From CAIKMD01 sp963702925 (GTDB lineage: Bacteria; Pseudomonadota; Alphaproteobacteria; ATCC43930; CGMCC-115725): 64,000 nt of DNA. Location: NCBI GenBank assembly GCA_963702925.1, contig OY969771.1:1-64000 (forward strand), given 5' to 3'. Below, one piece after another: positions 46,756-55,791 of the stretch. The notes below the pieces were generated by a model. That model saw only the letters and a program-made list of their open reading frames with translations. It was not told the origin of the DNA and ran no database searches. A program made the position numbers and the translations under genes. How positions within the stretch are numbered: position 1 is the stretch's first letter; the number at the start of each line of letters is the position of its first letter.

Positions 46756-47178
46756 ATGAAATATATTGCAGTATTCATTTTGTCGACAGCCGGCATCGTT
46801 GCGACTGCAACGGGCGCAGTTGCGCAGAGTCCGTGGTCGCTGCATGAGGCCGAGGAAAGCGCCGGGCGGCAAGTGTTCAATGATCATTGCGCCCCGTGCC
46901 ATACGCCGAAGCGCGACACGCGCGTCGTCCTCGGCCCCAGCCTCCAAGGCGTGGTCGGTCGGCCGGCCGCATCCGTGGCCGGATTCCCCTATTCTGACAC
47001 GCTCAAGAAATCGGGATTGGTGTGGACCGAGGACAATCTGCGCAAGTGGATTGCCGACAGCACCCACACCGTTCCGAACACGCTCATGCCACACGTCTCG
47101 ATCAGCGACCCGGCGGAGCAGATCTACCTCATCGCGTACCTTAGGACATTGAAAGCCCGCGGGTCATTGGCGCGCTAA
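46756..47178 (+). CDS. Class I c-type cytochrome
   Basis: A 140-residue exported cytochrome. A signal peptide ending near GAVAQS is followed by one heme site, CAPCH near residue 47, and a distal Met ligand in TLMPH near 110. The pattern GPSLQGVVGRPAASVAGFPY between them is typical of mitochondrial-like cytochromes c2. GGGGAGAG lies before the ATG at 46756. It would carry electrons in the periplasm. Confidence 0.9.
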   Translation: MKYIAVFILSTAGIVATATGAVAQSPWSLHEAEESAGRQVFNDHCAPCHTPKRDTRVVLGPSLQGVVGRPAASVAGFPYSDTLKKSGLVWTEDNLRKWIADSTHTVPNTLMPHVSISDPAEQIYLIAYLRTLKARGSLAR

Positions 47179-47228
47179 CAGGGCGCAAAAGCTGGATCAG
47201 GCCGTTCGCGTCCCTATGCGCAGCGCTA

Positions 47229-47387
47229 TCACTGTTTTTTCAACTCCCGCTCCAGCGCCAGGTCCCCCTGGGCTTCAGCGAGCAAGCGCTCAATAGTCCG
47301 ACGCTTTTCGTGGTCCATGTCGAGCTTCAGCATCGCGCGAAAATGAGCGATGTTTGTTTGGATGATGTAGGGGTCCTTTTCCGTCAT
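47229..47387 (-). CDS. Small conserved protein (about 52 residues)
   Basis: It begins MTEKDPYIIQTNIAHFRAML at 47387, with GGGAGG 8 bases before the start, and is a short helical protein ending ALERELKKQ. I recall near-identical small proteins in Bradyrhizobium-type genomes, usually unnamed. It is too short and conserved in feel to be random. Function unknown. Confidence 0.7.
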   Translation of the reverse strand: MTEKDPYIIQTNIAHFRAMLKLDMDHEKRRTIERLLAEAQGDLALERELKKQ

Positions 47388-47566
47388 CGCCGCACCTCCC
47401 ATCAGGGGCGGGAGCGCGCGCAACCTCTCTTCCGGAGGCTGGCACTTCTCTCGGTCAGCGGCGCCCAGGTGAGTTACAACCGCTGATGTCGTAATTCTAC
47501 TCTTCGATCGTGACGGTCGAGGGTCAACTTAGTGTGACCCTTGAGAGTTAATTCGGCCTTGGCAAT

Positions 47567-48084
47567 TTATGGACGTCTTCGCGCCAGCTTCTCGATCAAA
47601 TCTAAATCGAGCTTGCCCTTCGCTTCCCAACCGCTGACGCCGGCCGGCACGCTCGGCCGGAATTCTTCGTACAGCTTGTACGCCTCGGCGGCGAGTTTCT
47701 TGGGTGGCGTTGAACGGGCCAGCTTCTCCATCGCCTTCCCGCGTCGTCGTAGCGATCCTTGAACTCGCCTTGCAGATAGCGTTCGACGCTCTCGAGCTTG
47801 CTCGGCTTCTCCTTGCCCAACGCACGCAGCCCTGCCGGCGTCCGCACCGCGGGCACCGCGCGATGCAGCAGGTTGACTTTGATCGCGCCCCGTTGCGCTT
47901 TCGCCCGCTGCTCGTGCACCGCTTCCGGCGTCGGCTCGAAGAGGCCGAGCGACACACCCTTGCCATCGGCGTTGAGTCCCGCGACCGCGCGGCCGAGCGT
48001 CAGCGCTTCCTCCCACTTGAAGCCGAGACATTCGGCGACAACAGCGGCCCATAGAGTGAGGACTGGCGCACGGTTACCTCGCAT
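47567..48084 (-). pseudogene. Frameshifted conserved hypothetical protein
   Basis: The first minus-strand frame (from 48084) reads RAPVLTLWAAVVAECLGFKW, then EALTLGRAVAGLNADGKGVS, and runs to EFKDRYDD. The sense continues in another frame from about 47740 with KAMEKLARSTPPKKLAAEAY and SVPAGVSGWEAKGKLDLDLI, ending at 47567. A one-base deletion near 47740 explains the break. I recall intact versions as an uncharacterised family of about 170 residues in Rhizobiales. Function unknown. Confidence 0.65.
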
Positions 48085-48293
48085 GAACGATCAACGAGGT
48101 GCTTTGACCTACGTCGACGGTCGAGGGCCTAGATCCTGTGTAACGTCGCGCGCGGCATCACACGCTCAGCGGCCGAGCTGCCCAAGTCTTCGAAATCCTT
48201 GAAGCCGAGCTGCCGGAACCCGATCGGCCCTGACGCTTCGTTCTTGCGTGTCGGCTGACGAGATCTCGCCCTGACGCGGTCTCCGTTCCCTTA

Positions 48294-49244
48294 GAGCCGA
48301 TCCAGGAAGTTAGGATTCAGGAGCAATGAGCTGGTCTGGTCAAGCGTCGGAGCATGATGCGGATCATGGCGAGACGCACGAAGGCCGCGGCGGTTCGCGC
48401 GTAGCGCTCGAAGTCGCGCGCGAGGCGGCGATTGTGGCTGATCCAGGCGAGGGTTCGTTCGACGATCCAGCGTTTGGGCAAGACGACGAAGCGGTGAAGT
48501 TCGTTTCGCTTGACGATCTCCAGCTTCCAGGTGCCGCTCTTGGCCAGAGCGTCGGCGGCTTTCGCGCCCTGGTAGCCGGCATCGGCGAAGATGCGCTCGA
48601 TGAAGGGGAAGAGGCGGCGCGTGCGTTGATCGAGAACGAGCCGCGCCCCGTCGCGGTCCTGCACGTTGGCTGGATGGACGACGACGTTCAGCAAGAGGCC
48701 GAGCGTATCGACGAGAATATGCCGTTTGCGGCCCGTGACCTTCTTGCCCGCATCGAAGCCTTGCGGGTCGAGCGCGGAGCCCCCTTTTGAGCCGCCTTGG
48801 CGCTCTGGCTGTCGATGATTGCCGCCGAGGGGCTCGCTTCTCTGCCTTCGCGCTCGCGCGTCGCGACATAGAGTGCGTGATGGATCCGCTCCAGCGTGCC
48901 GTCCCACTCCCACAGCATGAAGTAGGCATGCGCCGTGCTCTTGGGCGGCAGATCCTTCGGCAAGGCCTGCCATTGGCAGCCGGTCGAGAGCACGTAGAAG
49001 ATCGCATTCAAGACTTCGCGCACATTCACTTCGCGCCGCCGGCCGCCGCGCTTGGCCGGCGGGATCGCCGCCTCGACCAGCGCCCACTCGGCATCGCTCA
49101 GATCGCTTGGGTAACGCAAGCCGCGCCGATCGGCGGCGCGGCGGTGCTCAGGCTTCCACATCGGGCACCCCTCGGCAAAAATTCGGGTGCCCAACAATGA
49201 ATCACATCCAATTCATCCAACTCAACAACTTTCTGGATCGGCTC
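48294..49244 (-). mobile_element. IS5-family element, copy 1
   Basis: The terminal inverted repeats begin GAGCCGATCCAG at both ends (left GAGCCGATCCAGGAAGTTA; right, read inward, GAGCCGATCCAGAAAGTTG). Length 951 bp with two overlapping transposase frames. A TTA target fits the IS1031/IS427-type groups. Confidence 0.92.
48317..49161 (-). CDS. IS5-family transposase OrfAB (−1 frameshift), copy 1
   Basis: OrfA starts at the ATG at 49161 (MWKPEHRRAADRRGL) and carries the first catalytic Asp in AIIDSQSAK. OrfB continues with GRKRHILVDTLGLLL, the second Asp in FADAGYQGAK and the catalytic Glu in KRWIVERTLAW. The frames join at the slippery heptamer A-AAG-GGG (plus-strand 48781-48787) by a −1 shift, giving a fused product of about 281 residues. 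Alone, OrfA ends at 48688. All catalytic residues are present, so the element may be active. Confidence 0.88.
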
Positions 49245-49247
49245 TTA

Positions 49248-50198
49248 GAGCCGATCCAGGAAGTTAGGATTCAGGAGCAATGAGCTGGTCTGGTCAAGCG
49301 TCGGAGCATGATGCGGATCATGGCGAGACGCACGAAGGCCGCGGCGGTTCGCGCGTAGCGCTCGAAGTCGCGCGCGAGGCGGCGATTGTGGCTGATCCAG
49401 GCGAGGGTTCGTTCGACGATCCAGCGTTTGGGCAAGACGACGAAGCGGTGAAGTTCGTTTCGCTTGACGATCTCCAGCTTCCAGGTGCCGCTCTTGGCCA
49501 GAGCGTCGGCGGCTTTCGCGCCCTGGTAGCCGGCATCGGCGAAGATGCGCTCGATGAAGGGGAAGAGGCGGCGCGTGCGTTGATCGAGAACGAGCCGCGC
49601 CCCGTCGCGGTCCTGCACGTTGGCTGGATGGACGACGACGTTCAGCAAGAGGCCGAGCGTATCGACGAGAATATGCCGTTTGCGGCCCGTGACCTTCTTG
49701 CCCGCATCGAAGCCTTGCGGGTCGAGCGCGGAGCCCCCTTTTGAGCCGCCTTGGCGCTCTGGCTGTCGATGATTGCCGCCGAGGGGCTCGCTTCTCTGCC
49801 TTCGCGCTCGCGCGTCGCGACATAGAGTGCGTGATGGATCCGCTCCAGCGTGCCGTCCCACTCCCACAGCATGAAGTAGGCATGCGCCGTGCTCTTGGGC
49901 GGCAGATCCTTCGGCAAGGCCTGCCATTGGCAGCCGGTCGAGAGCACGTAGAAGATCGCATTCAAGACTTCGCGCACATTCACTTCGCGCCGCCGGCCGC
50001 CGCGCTTGGCCGGCGGGATCGCCGCCTCGACCAGCGCCCACTCGGCATCGCTCAGATCGCTTGGGTAACGCAAGCCGCGCCGATCGGCGGCGCGGCGGTG
50101 CTCAGGCTTCCACATCGGGCACCCCTCGGCAAAAATTCGGGTGCCCAACAATGAATCACATCCAATTCATCCAACTCAACAACTTTCTGGATCGGCTC
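49248..50198 (-). mobile_element. IS5-family element, copy 2
   Basis: Middle copy, joined to its neighbours through single TTA triplets at 49245-49247 and 50199-50201. No difference from copy 1 was seen. Confidence 0.92.
49271..50115 (-). CDS. IS5-family transposase OrfAB, copy 2
   Basis: Same two-frame gene as copy 1, shifted by 954 bases, with the same slippery heptamer at 49735-49741. No substitution was seen. Confidence 0.88.
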
Positions 50199-50201
50199 TT
50201 A

Positions 50202-51152
50202 GAGCCGATCCAGGAAGTTAGGATTCAGGAGCAATGAGCTGGTCTGGTCAAGCGTCGGAGCATGATGCGGATCATGGCGAGACGCACGAAGGCCGCGGCG
50301 GTTCGCGCGTAGCGCTCGAAGTCGCGCGCGAGGCGGCGATTGTGGCTGATCCAGGCGAGGGTTCGTTCGACGATCCAGCGTTTGGGCAAGACGACGAAGC
50401 GGTGAAGTTCGTTTCGCTTGACGATCTCCAGCTTCCAGGTGCCGCTCTTGGCCAGAGCGTCGGCGGCTTTCGCGCCCTGGTAGCCGGCATCGGCGAAGAT
50501 GCGCTCGATGAAGGGGAAGAGGCGGCGCGTGCGTTGATCGAGAACGAGCCGCGCCCCGTCGCGGTCCTGCACGTTGGCTGGATGGACGACGACGTTCAGC
50601 AAGAGGCCGAGCGTATCGACGAGAATATGCCGTTTGCGGCCCGTGACCTTCTTGCCCGCATCGAAGCCTTGCGGGTCGAGCGCGGAGCCCCCTTTTGAGC
50701 CGCCTTGGCGCTCTGGCTGTCGATGATTGCCGCCGAGGGGCTCGCTTCTCTGCCTTCGCGCTCGCGCGTCGCGACATAGAGTGCGTGATGGATCCGCTCC
50801 AGCGTGCCGTCCCACTCCCACAGCATGAAGTAGGCATGCGCCGTGCTCTTGGGCGGCAGATCCTTCGGCAAGGCCTGCCATTGGCAGCCGGTCGAGAGCA
50901 CGTAGAAGATCGCATTCAAGACTTCGCGCACATTCACTTCGCGCCGCCGGCCGCCGCGCTTGGCCGGCGGGATCGCCGCCTCGACCAGCGCCCACTCGGC
51001 ATCGCTCAGATCGCTTGGGTAACGCAAGCCGCGCCGATCGGCGGCGCGGCGGTGCTCAGGCTTCCACATCGGGCACCCCTCGGCAAAAATTCGGGTGCCC
51101 AACAATGAATCACATCCGATTCATCCAACTCAACAACTTTCTGGATCGGCTC
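50202..51152 (-). mobile_element. IS5-family element, copy 3
   Basis: Last copy. It carries the one visible base difference of the array (51118), in the non-coding end near the right terminal repeat. It lies just upstream of phoU and may have removed or replaced phoU's promoter. Confidence 0.92.
50225..51069 (-). CDS. IS5-family transposase OrfAB, copy 3
   Basis: Coding sequence as in copies 1 and 2, with the slippery heptamer at 50689-50695. The 51118 difference lies outside the reading frame. Confidence 0.88.
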
Positions 51153-51266
51153 TTAACGAAACTGCCGCCATGAAGGGGCAAAAGATAGGTCCGCTTCCCG
51201 ACGGCCAGCATGACGCGGCTCACGCGAGGCGAGCTGCATCGCTGCTCAACTATAGAGGATCAGGGT

Positions 51267-51974
51267 ATGAGCGACCATTTGGCAAAGCCTTTCGAGGAAG
51301 AACTTCTGCGGTTGAAGAGCATGGTGACGGAGATGGGAAATCTGACCGTCGAGCAGCTTGAAACGGTCCTCCAAGCGGCCGAGAAACTCGATAGCGCCTT
51401 GGCCATGCGAGTTATCGAACGCGAGCCTGATGCCGACCGTCTCGAGCATGAGATCGACAGTCTTGTCATTCGGATAATTGCGCTACGCCAGCCCGTGGCC
51501 GTCGATCTACGCGTTGCCCTGTCGGGGCTACGGATCGCCAATGAGCTCGAGCGAATTTGCGATCATGCTGAGAATTTCGCGCAACGGCTCATCGCCCTAT
51601 CCGCCGGCCAAGGCCTATCGTTCAGGTCGCTTGTCAATCTCGGGCGGTTCGCTATGGCCATGGTAAAAGATGCGATGGACGCATATTTGCAAACGAATGT
51701 TGCCCAAGCGCAGGACATCTGGAACCGCGACACGGCCTTGGATGAAATGTACACGAGCCTTTTCCGCGAGTTGCTTACCTATATGGCGGAAGACCCGAGG
51801 CGCATTTCAGCAAGCACTCAGATGTTATTCATGGCCCGCGATATCGAACGTATCGGGGACCGGGCAACCAATATTGCGGAGGATGTTTGGTATCTGGTTG
51901 GCGGCACACCTGTCGAGGAAGAACGGCCAAAAGCCGACGCGACAAAGTCGATGATGGCACCAACCACGCCTTGA
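51267..51974 (+). CDS. phoU: Phosphate signalling protein PhoU
   Basis: A 235-residue PhoU with two three-helix repeats. Each has a metal-binding ExxxD-type motif region: ALRQPVAVDLRVALSGLRIA then ERICDHAENFAQR, and later MLFMARDIERIGDRATNIAE. The ATG at 51267 starts the family sequence (MSDHLAKPFEEELLRLK). No pst or phoB genes are adjacent, so it is an orphan here. PhoU restrains the phosphate response and affects persistence, which fits the dormancy genes upstream. The IS array ends 111 bases before it. Confidence 0.9.
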   Translation: MSDHLAKPFEEELLRLKSMVTEMGNLTVEQLETVLQAAEKLDSALAMRVIEREPDADRLEHEIDSLVIRIIALRQPVAVDLRVALSGLRIANELERICDHAENFAQRLIALSAGQGLSFRSLVNLGRFAMAMVKDAMDAYLQTNVAQAQDIWNRDTALDEMYTSLFRELLTYMAEDPRRISASTQMLFMARDIERIGDRATNIAEDVWYLVGGTPVEEERPKADATKSMMAPTTP

Positions 51975-52611
51975 TCACGAAATGGATCAATCGCGCAGCG
52001 CAATCAAACTAAGATGACTGCGCCGCAGACCGGCCCCCTTGATGCGGGTCAATCATCGCGGCAGCCCAGTCTAGGCAAGATGTCTCGGTATTCTGAGCTA
52101 AAGGAAGTCCCGTAAAAGTAAATGTTACGATTGTTCCAGTCGATCGAACGCATAACAATTCGCTACCGACCAAAAGCGTGCCCGGCTCTGTGTGCGTGCC
52201 AAACCTGATAGCACGGCATGATGCACCAATCGTGAGATTAGTGATTGCCGGCGCGCCAGACTGTGAAACGAGCCAGCGATGTGGCCGTAGTCGCGCTTGC
52301 CTAAGCCCGTCCTATGCAGCAACCGCGGGCGAGGAAGTCATCTCGAACATCGCCCAACTCAAGATCATTGCAGTCCTGGACGCTCGACGCGTCCGAGCTC
52401 ACGCCCATCTGGGCTGAGATATATGTCCCCAAATTGAAGTATTCGCAGCCTTTCCGCCGGTATTGGCGAAATGAGGGAAAACCTCCGCTGGCCAAAGTCG
52501 ATGCCGTCGAGGATCGCCAATCCAATGCCGCGATCGTACTCGTCAGCGGCACCGCAAAGCAGACCGCGCTCGAACTCCCGCTTCATCCATTTCGCGGCCT
52601 CGACGAGCCTA
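51975..52611. other. Gap after phoU, decayed DNA
   Basis: About 640 bases without an intact gene. An FNR-type box lies at 52039-52052. The later part leads into a kinase remnant and may be its decayed upstream portion, but I could not follow the frame. Confidence 0.4.
52039..52052. promoter_or_regulatory. FNR/FixK-type box after phoU
   Basis: TTGATGCGGGTCAA has one mismatch to TTGAT-N4-ATCAA. It lies before decayed DNA, so its original target may be lost. Confidence 0.35.
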
Positions 52612-52775
52612 GCAAAAAAGCTGTTCGAGCCGTTTCAGACGACCAAATCGACCGGGATGGGGATCGGACTGTCAATCTGTCGCTCGATTGTCGAAACGCA
52701 TGGCGGCCGCATCTGGGCAGAAGCAAATCCGGCAGGCGGCACTATCTTCAGCTTCACTCTTCCGTCTGCCGAGCA
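52612..52775 (+). pseudogene. Remnant of a FixL-like sensor histidine kinase
   Basis: About 53 codons read as the end of a HATPase domain: KLFEPFQTTKSTGMGIGLSI then CRSIVETHGGRIWAEANPAG and FSFTLPS. This F/G2-box sequence is typical of FixL- and PAS-type kinases. The H-box, N-box and sensor domains are missing, and the frame upstream is not recognisable. It is interesting beside FixK-type boxes, but it cannot function. Confidence 0.72.
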
Positions 52776-53003
52776 GAAAAGGCCAGGGCGGATCACGAAT
52801 GTCAGCACAGCTCCACCATGCTATGGCGCGGCGATAAAGTAGATTTTCGCCGCTGGTCGATTCCGCTGCTAATGCGATGTCCTTGCGCACCGAAGCCTGT
52901 CCTAGACGGCGCGGCTGTTGGACGATGTCAGCGAAGCATGACACCTCCTCAAGCGCTCCTAAAAGAATGGCTGTCCGCCGCCTTGATAATCTTACCTCAA
53001 TCG

Positions 53004-53145
53004 ATGTCCGATTCGGGTCAGGTCACGCCGTTCAGCAATTGCTCGGTGAACGGCAGCAACGGGTCGGAAGCTACCGACCCAGATTTGGTAGTGTGTCCGC
53101 TTCCCCGTATGTCGCGACCAGAAGCAGACAGTCGGCTTCCGGCCA
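53004..53145. repeat. Dispersed repeat family 1, copy B
   Basis: It matches copy A (38184-38336) at most positions, including the core GAACGGCAGCAACGGGTCGG. It sits between the kinase remnant and the broken recombinase. Confidence 0.75.
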
Positions 53146-53372
53146 GTCACCGCCGTTTCGCGCCCAAGTTGGTCGTTCGGGGCCTCGGCGGCTCGGCCCG
53201 AAACCGGTCATTCGTTCAGGTTGTCAGGTTCTAACACGTACTGACCCGATGGCTTCCAAAGTCCGAGCGTGACGCGCCTTTTTCTTCTCCTGGCCGATAG
53301 AGGCCAGAAGAGGAGAAAGGCACGGGATACCCAGAGTTTGATCCGGCGGCCAAAGAGCGGCCGCCGTGGAAC

Positions 53373-53773
53373 ATGGGACGGATGGTCGGTGCCAAGCGCG
53401 CGCTTAAGCCGCAGCAGGTCTGGGCCATCCGGTTCTGGCTCGACCGCGAACGCCGGCTACGCGAACGCGCAATATTCGATCTCGCCATCGATAGCAAATT
53501 GCGCGGCTGTGATATTGTGAAGGTCAGGATCGGCGACCTCGTCAGCGGCAGTCGGGTTCGATCGCGCGCAATCGTCGTCCAGCAGAAGACCGGTCGGCCC
53601 GTTCAGCTTGAACTCCTGGAACCCGCCCGCGGCAGCATTCTGGCTTGGCTCGAACGTCGAGGCGGCGCGCTGTGCAGATCCTGCTCGGCCACACCAAGAT
53701 CGAGAGCACCATTCGCTATCTGGGCGTCGACGTAGAGGACGCGCTCGCCCTCGCTGAGGGCACGGAGGTGTAG
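53373..53773 (+). pseudogene. Broken short tyrosine recombinase
   Basis: The first part (MGRMVGAKRALKPQQVWAIR, AIDSKLRGCDIV, then VVQQKTGRPVQLELLEPA) matches the recombinase at 18.4-19.1 kb through its first catalytic Arg. After LAWLERRG an internal deletion removes the HxxR region, and the remaining end (LLGHTKIESTIRYLGVDVED, to the stop at 53771) is in another frame. Two of the catalytic boxes are thus lost or out of frame. It is a paralogue rather than a copy: many residues differ. Confidence 0.85.
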
Positions 53774-54055
53774 CAGCGTGCCGGATGACGCGAGCCACCT
53801 CACCGGCCGACTTGATCCGGCTCAGCTCTGGGACATGCGCATCGGCCATCGGAGACCTCCGCTCTTGCAGATGGACGGAAGGCATCGACCGCTCCGGGCT
53901 CCCGTGCATCGGCGGTCAGTCGGACCCCATGGAGCGAGACGCCGGCGCGGCGGCGCTCGCGAACGGGTTGGGATCGAGCCGGCGATCCGTCCCGAAGGAC
54001 CAGTCGCTCTTTCCGGGGAAGCGCGACAGTGTAAGGTCGGCCCGCTTGCGTCAGA

Positions 54056-55192
54056 CTAAATTGATTCGGTCGTCCGGACCGAAGCAGCGAGGAATGGATA
54101 GTCCGTGTAGCCCTCGGCGTTGCCACCGAAAAATGTCGTGCGATCGGGGATATTGAGTTCGGCCCCACTGCGAAGACGCTCTACCAAGTCAGGATTGGCG
54201 ATGTAAAGCCGGCCGAAGGCAACGAGGTCGGCCAGATTCAGACGGCGGGCTTCGAGCGCTAGTTTCCGATCATAGCCGTTATTGGCGATGTAAAGGCCCT
54301 TGAACAGGCGCCGCAGAACTTGAAAATCAAACTCGCCCGGCACTTCGCGCGGGCCTTGGGTGGCGCCTTCGATGACATGAAGATAGGCTAAGCCATAGGC
54401 ATTCAAGCGGTCGACGACGTAGCCGTAGGTTGCCGGGGCATCACTGTCCGGTCCGATATCGTTGACCGGCGTCACTGGAGACAGCCGGATGCCGACGCGG
54501 CAACCGCGGCACACGCCGACGATGGCTTCCGTCACTTCGAGCAGCAGACGCGCCCGGTTCTCGCGCGAGCCGCCATAGGCGTCGCTGCGCTTGTTCGTGC
54601 TGTCGCGGAGGAATTGCTCGAGCAGATAGCCGTTGGCCGCGTGGATTTCGACCCCATCGAAACCGGCGGCAAGCGCGTTGCTCGCAGCTTGGCGATAGTG
54701 TTCGACGATGTCGGGAAGCTCCGCTGTTTCAAGGACGCGCGGCGTAACGCAAGGCTGGAAACCTGTCTCCGTATAGGACGTGCCGTTGGGGCGGATGGCA
54801 GAGGGGGCAACCGGAAGCGCGCCGCCGGGCTGAAGCGACGGGTGCGACATCCGCCCGACATGCCATAGCTGCACGAAGATCCGGCCACTTTCGGCGTGAA
54901 CCGCCTGCGTAACCGGCCGCCAAGCTTCCACCTGCGCCCGCGTGTAGAGTCCGGGCGTGAAGGCATACCCTCTCGCTTGAGGCGAGATATTGGTACCTTC
55001 CGCGATGATCAGTCCGGCCGACGCCCGCTGCCGGTAATATTCCGCCATAATCGGGCGCGGAGCACCACCGGCCCCGGCGCGGCTGCGGGTTAGCGGCGCC
55101 ATGACGACGCGGTTCGCCAGTTGGTAATCGCCCAGCCGGACCGGTTCAAAGAGATCGCTCTGTGTCGGAGCTTCGACAGCCGCGTCCATCAT
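54056..55192 (-). CDS. NADH:flavin oxidoreductase / old yellow enzyme (alkene reductase, NemA-like)
   Basis: A protein of about 378 residues starting at the ATG at 55192, behind AAGGA. The FMN barrel shows LFEPVRLGDYQLANRVVMAP, catalytic HAAN near residue 182, GYLLEQFLRDSTNKRSDAYG and LVAFGRLYIANPDLVERL. This is the NemA/OPR-type branch that reduces activated alkenes and nitro compounds. An FNR/FixK-type site lies about 70 bases upstream. A nitroreductase and dehydrogenase remnant are divergent from it. Confidence 0.9.
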   Translation of the reverse strand: MMDAAVEAPTQSDLFEPVRLGDYQLANRVVMAPLTRSRAGAGGAPRPIMAEYYRQRASAGLIIAEGTNISPQARGYAFTPGLYTRAQVEAWRPVTQAVHAESGRIFVQLWHVGRMSHPSLQPGGALPVAPSAIRPNGTSYTETGFQPCVTPRVLETAELPDIVEHYRQAASNALAAGFDGVEIHAANGYLLEQFLRDSTNKRSDAYGGSRENRARLLLEVTEAIVGVCRGCRVGIRLSPVTPVNDIGPDSDAPATYGYVVDRLNAYGLAYLHVIEGATQGPREVPGEFDFQVLRRLFKGLYIANNGYDRKLALEARRLNLADLVAFGRLYIANPDLVERLRSGAELNIPDRTTFFGGNAEGYTDYPFLAASVRTTESI

Positions 55193-55253
55193 AAGGTCTG
55201 TCCTTGTATCGCCATAAGCATGAGCAGGCTGGCACAGCCAACGCGGCGACACC

Positions 55254-55267
55254 TTGATCTCGCTCAA
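55254..55267. promoter_or_regulatory. FNR/FixK-type box before the alkene reductase
   Basis: TTGATCTCGCTCAA has one mismatch to TTGAT-N4-ATCAA and lies 61 bases upstream of the reductase ATG. Confidence 0.45.
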
Positions 55268-55341
55268 TGGGAGATCAGATGGCGAGATGCAGATTAAAAA
55301 AGTGAGGCCAAAACTCCGATCGTAGCGATGGAGCGCCGTCC

Positions 55342-55355
55342 TTGATCTGGCTCAA
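55342..55355. promoter_or_regulatory. FNR/FixK-type box before the dehydrogenase remnant
   Basis: TTGATCTGGCTCAA nearly duplicates the box at 55254 and lies 58 bases before the ATG at 55414. The mirrored spacing of the two boxes suggests divergent control. Confidence 0.45.
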
Positions 55356-55413
55356 TGCGCGATACGCCGAAGGGAGGAAGCTGAGCGCTCCCCGGCACGA
55401 GGCAGGCGGCATC

Positions 55414-55734
55414 ATGATCAAGTGTTTCGGTTATGCGGCAAGCGATCCGACCGCGCCTCTCGCCCCCATCCGCTTCGAACGTGCAGAGCCGGGGGTCCGG
55501 CAGTTCCAGATCGACATCCTCTATTGCGGCGTCTGCTACAGCGATCTGCACCAGGCGCGCAACGAATGGCACAATACCGTGTATCCCTGCATGCCGGGCC
55601 ACGAGATTGTCGGGCGGGTCGTCAAGTTAGGAGCCGAGGCCGCGAAGTTCCGGATCGGCGACCTGGTCGGGGTCGGCGACGTGCGCCACCGCTTCGTCAT
55701 CGACATGTCCTCGGCCAGGACCGAGCTCCGCTGA
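55414..55734 (+). pseudogene. Zinc alcohol dehydrogenase (YahK/CAD-like) with internal in-frame deletion
   Basis: A 106-residue frame. Residues 1 to about 86 match the catalytic N-terminus of zinc alcohol dehydrogenases of the YahK type, with YCGVCYSDLHQARNEW holding the zinc Cys and PGHEIVGRVV the zinc His-Glu. At GDLVGVG the sequence jumps in frame to DVRHRFVIDMSS, which is the family's extreme C-terminus. About 240 residues, including the NAD(P)-binding Rossmann domain, are missing. The product cannot be an active dehydrogenase. The nitroreductase gene follows 57 bases later. Confidence 0.82.
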
Positions 55735-55791
55735 GATCAGGCACCGGCCGGCCGGTCCGGTGCCACCGCGCATTCCCAAGGAGGTCAAGAG

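Larger units (their letters stand above)
48291..51155. repeat. Head-to-tail tandem triplication of an IS5-family element
   Basis: Three copies of a 951-bp element in the same orientation are separated and flanked by TTA, giving an exact 954-bp period. The TTA at 48291-48293 and 51153-51155 looks like a target duplication of the whole array. By eye the only difference is at 51118 (G, against A at the matching positions of copies 1 and 2). Confidence 0.92.

Noticed and set aside
48326..48790. Plus-strand frames inside each IS5-family copy (154 and 137 codons)
   Set aside because: They are antisense to the transposase and recur only because the element is triplicated.
48291..51155. 954-bp periodicity considered as a CRISPR or satellite array
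   Set aside because: Each unit is a complete IS with transposase and terminal repeats. There are no short repeats or spacers.
51984..52003. TTGATCACG...GGATCAA as an FNR box just after phoU
   Set aside because: The half-sites are ten bases apart instead of four, so it does not fit the dimer spacing.
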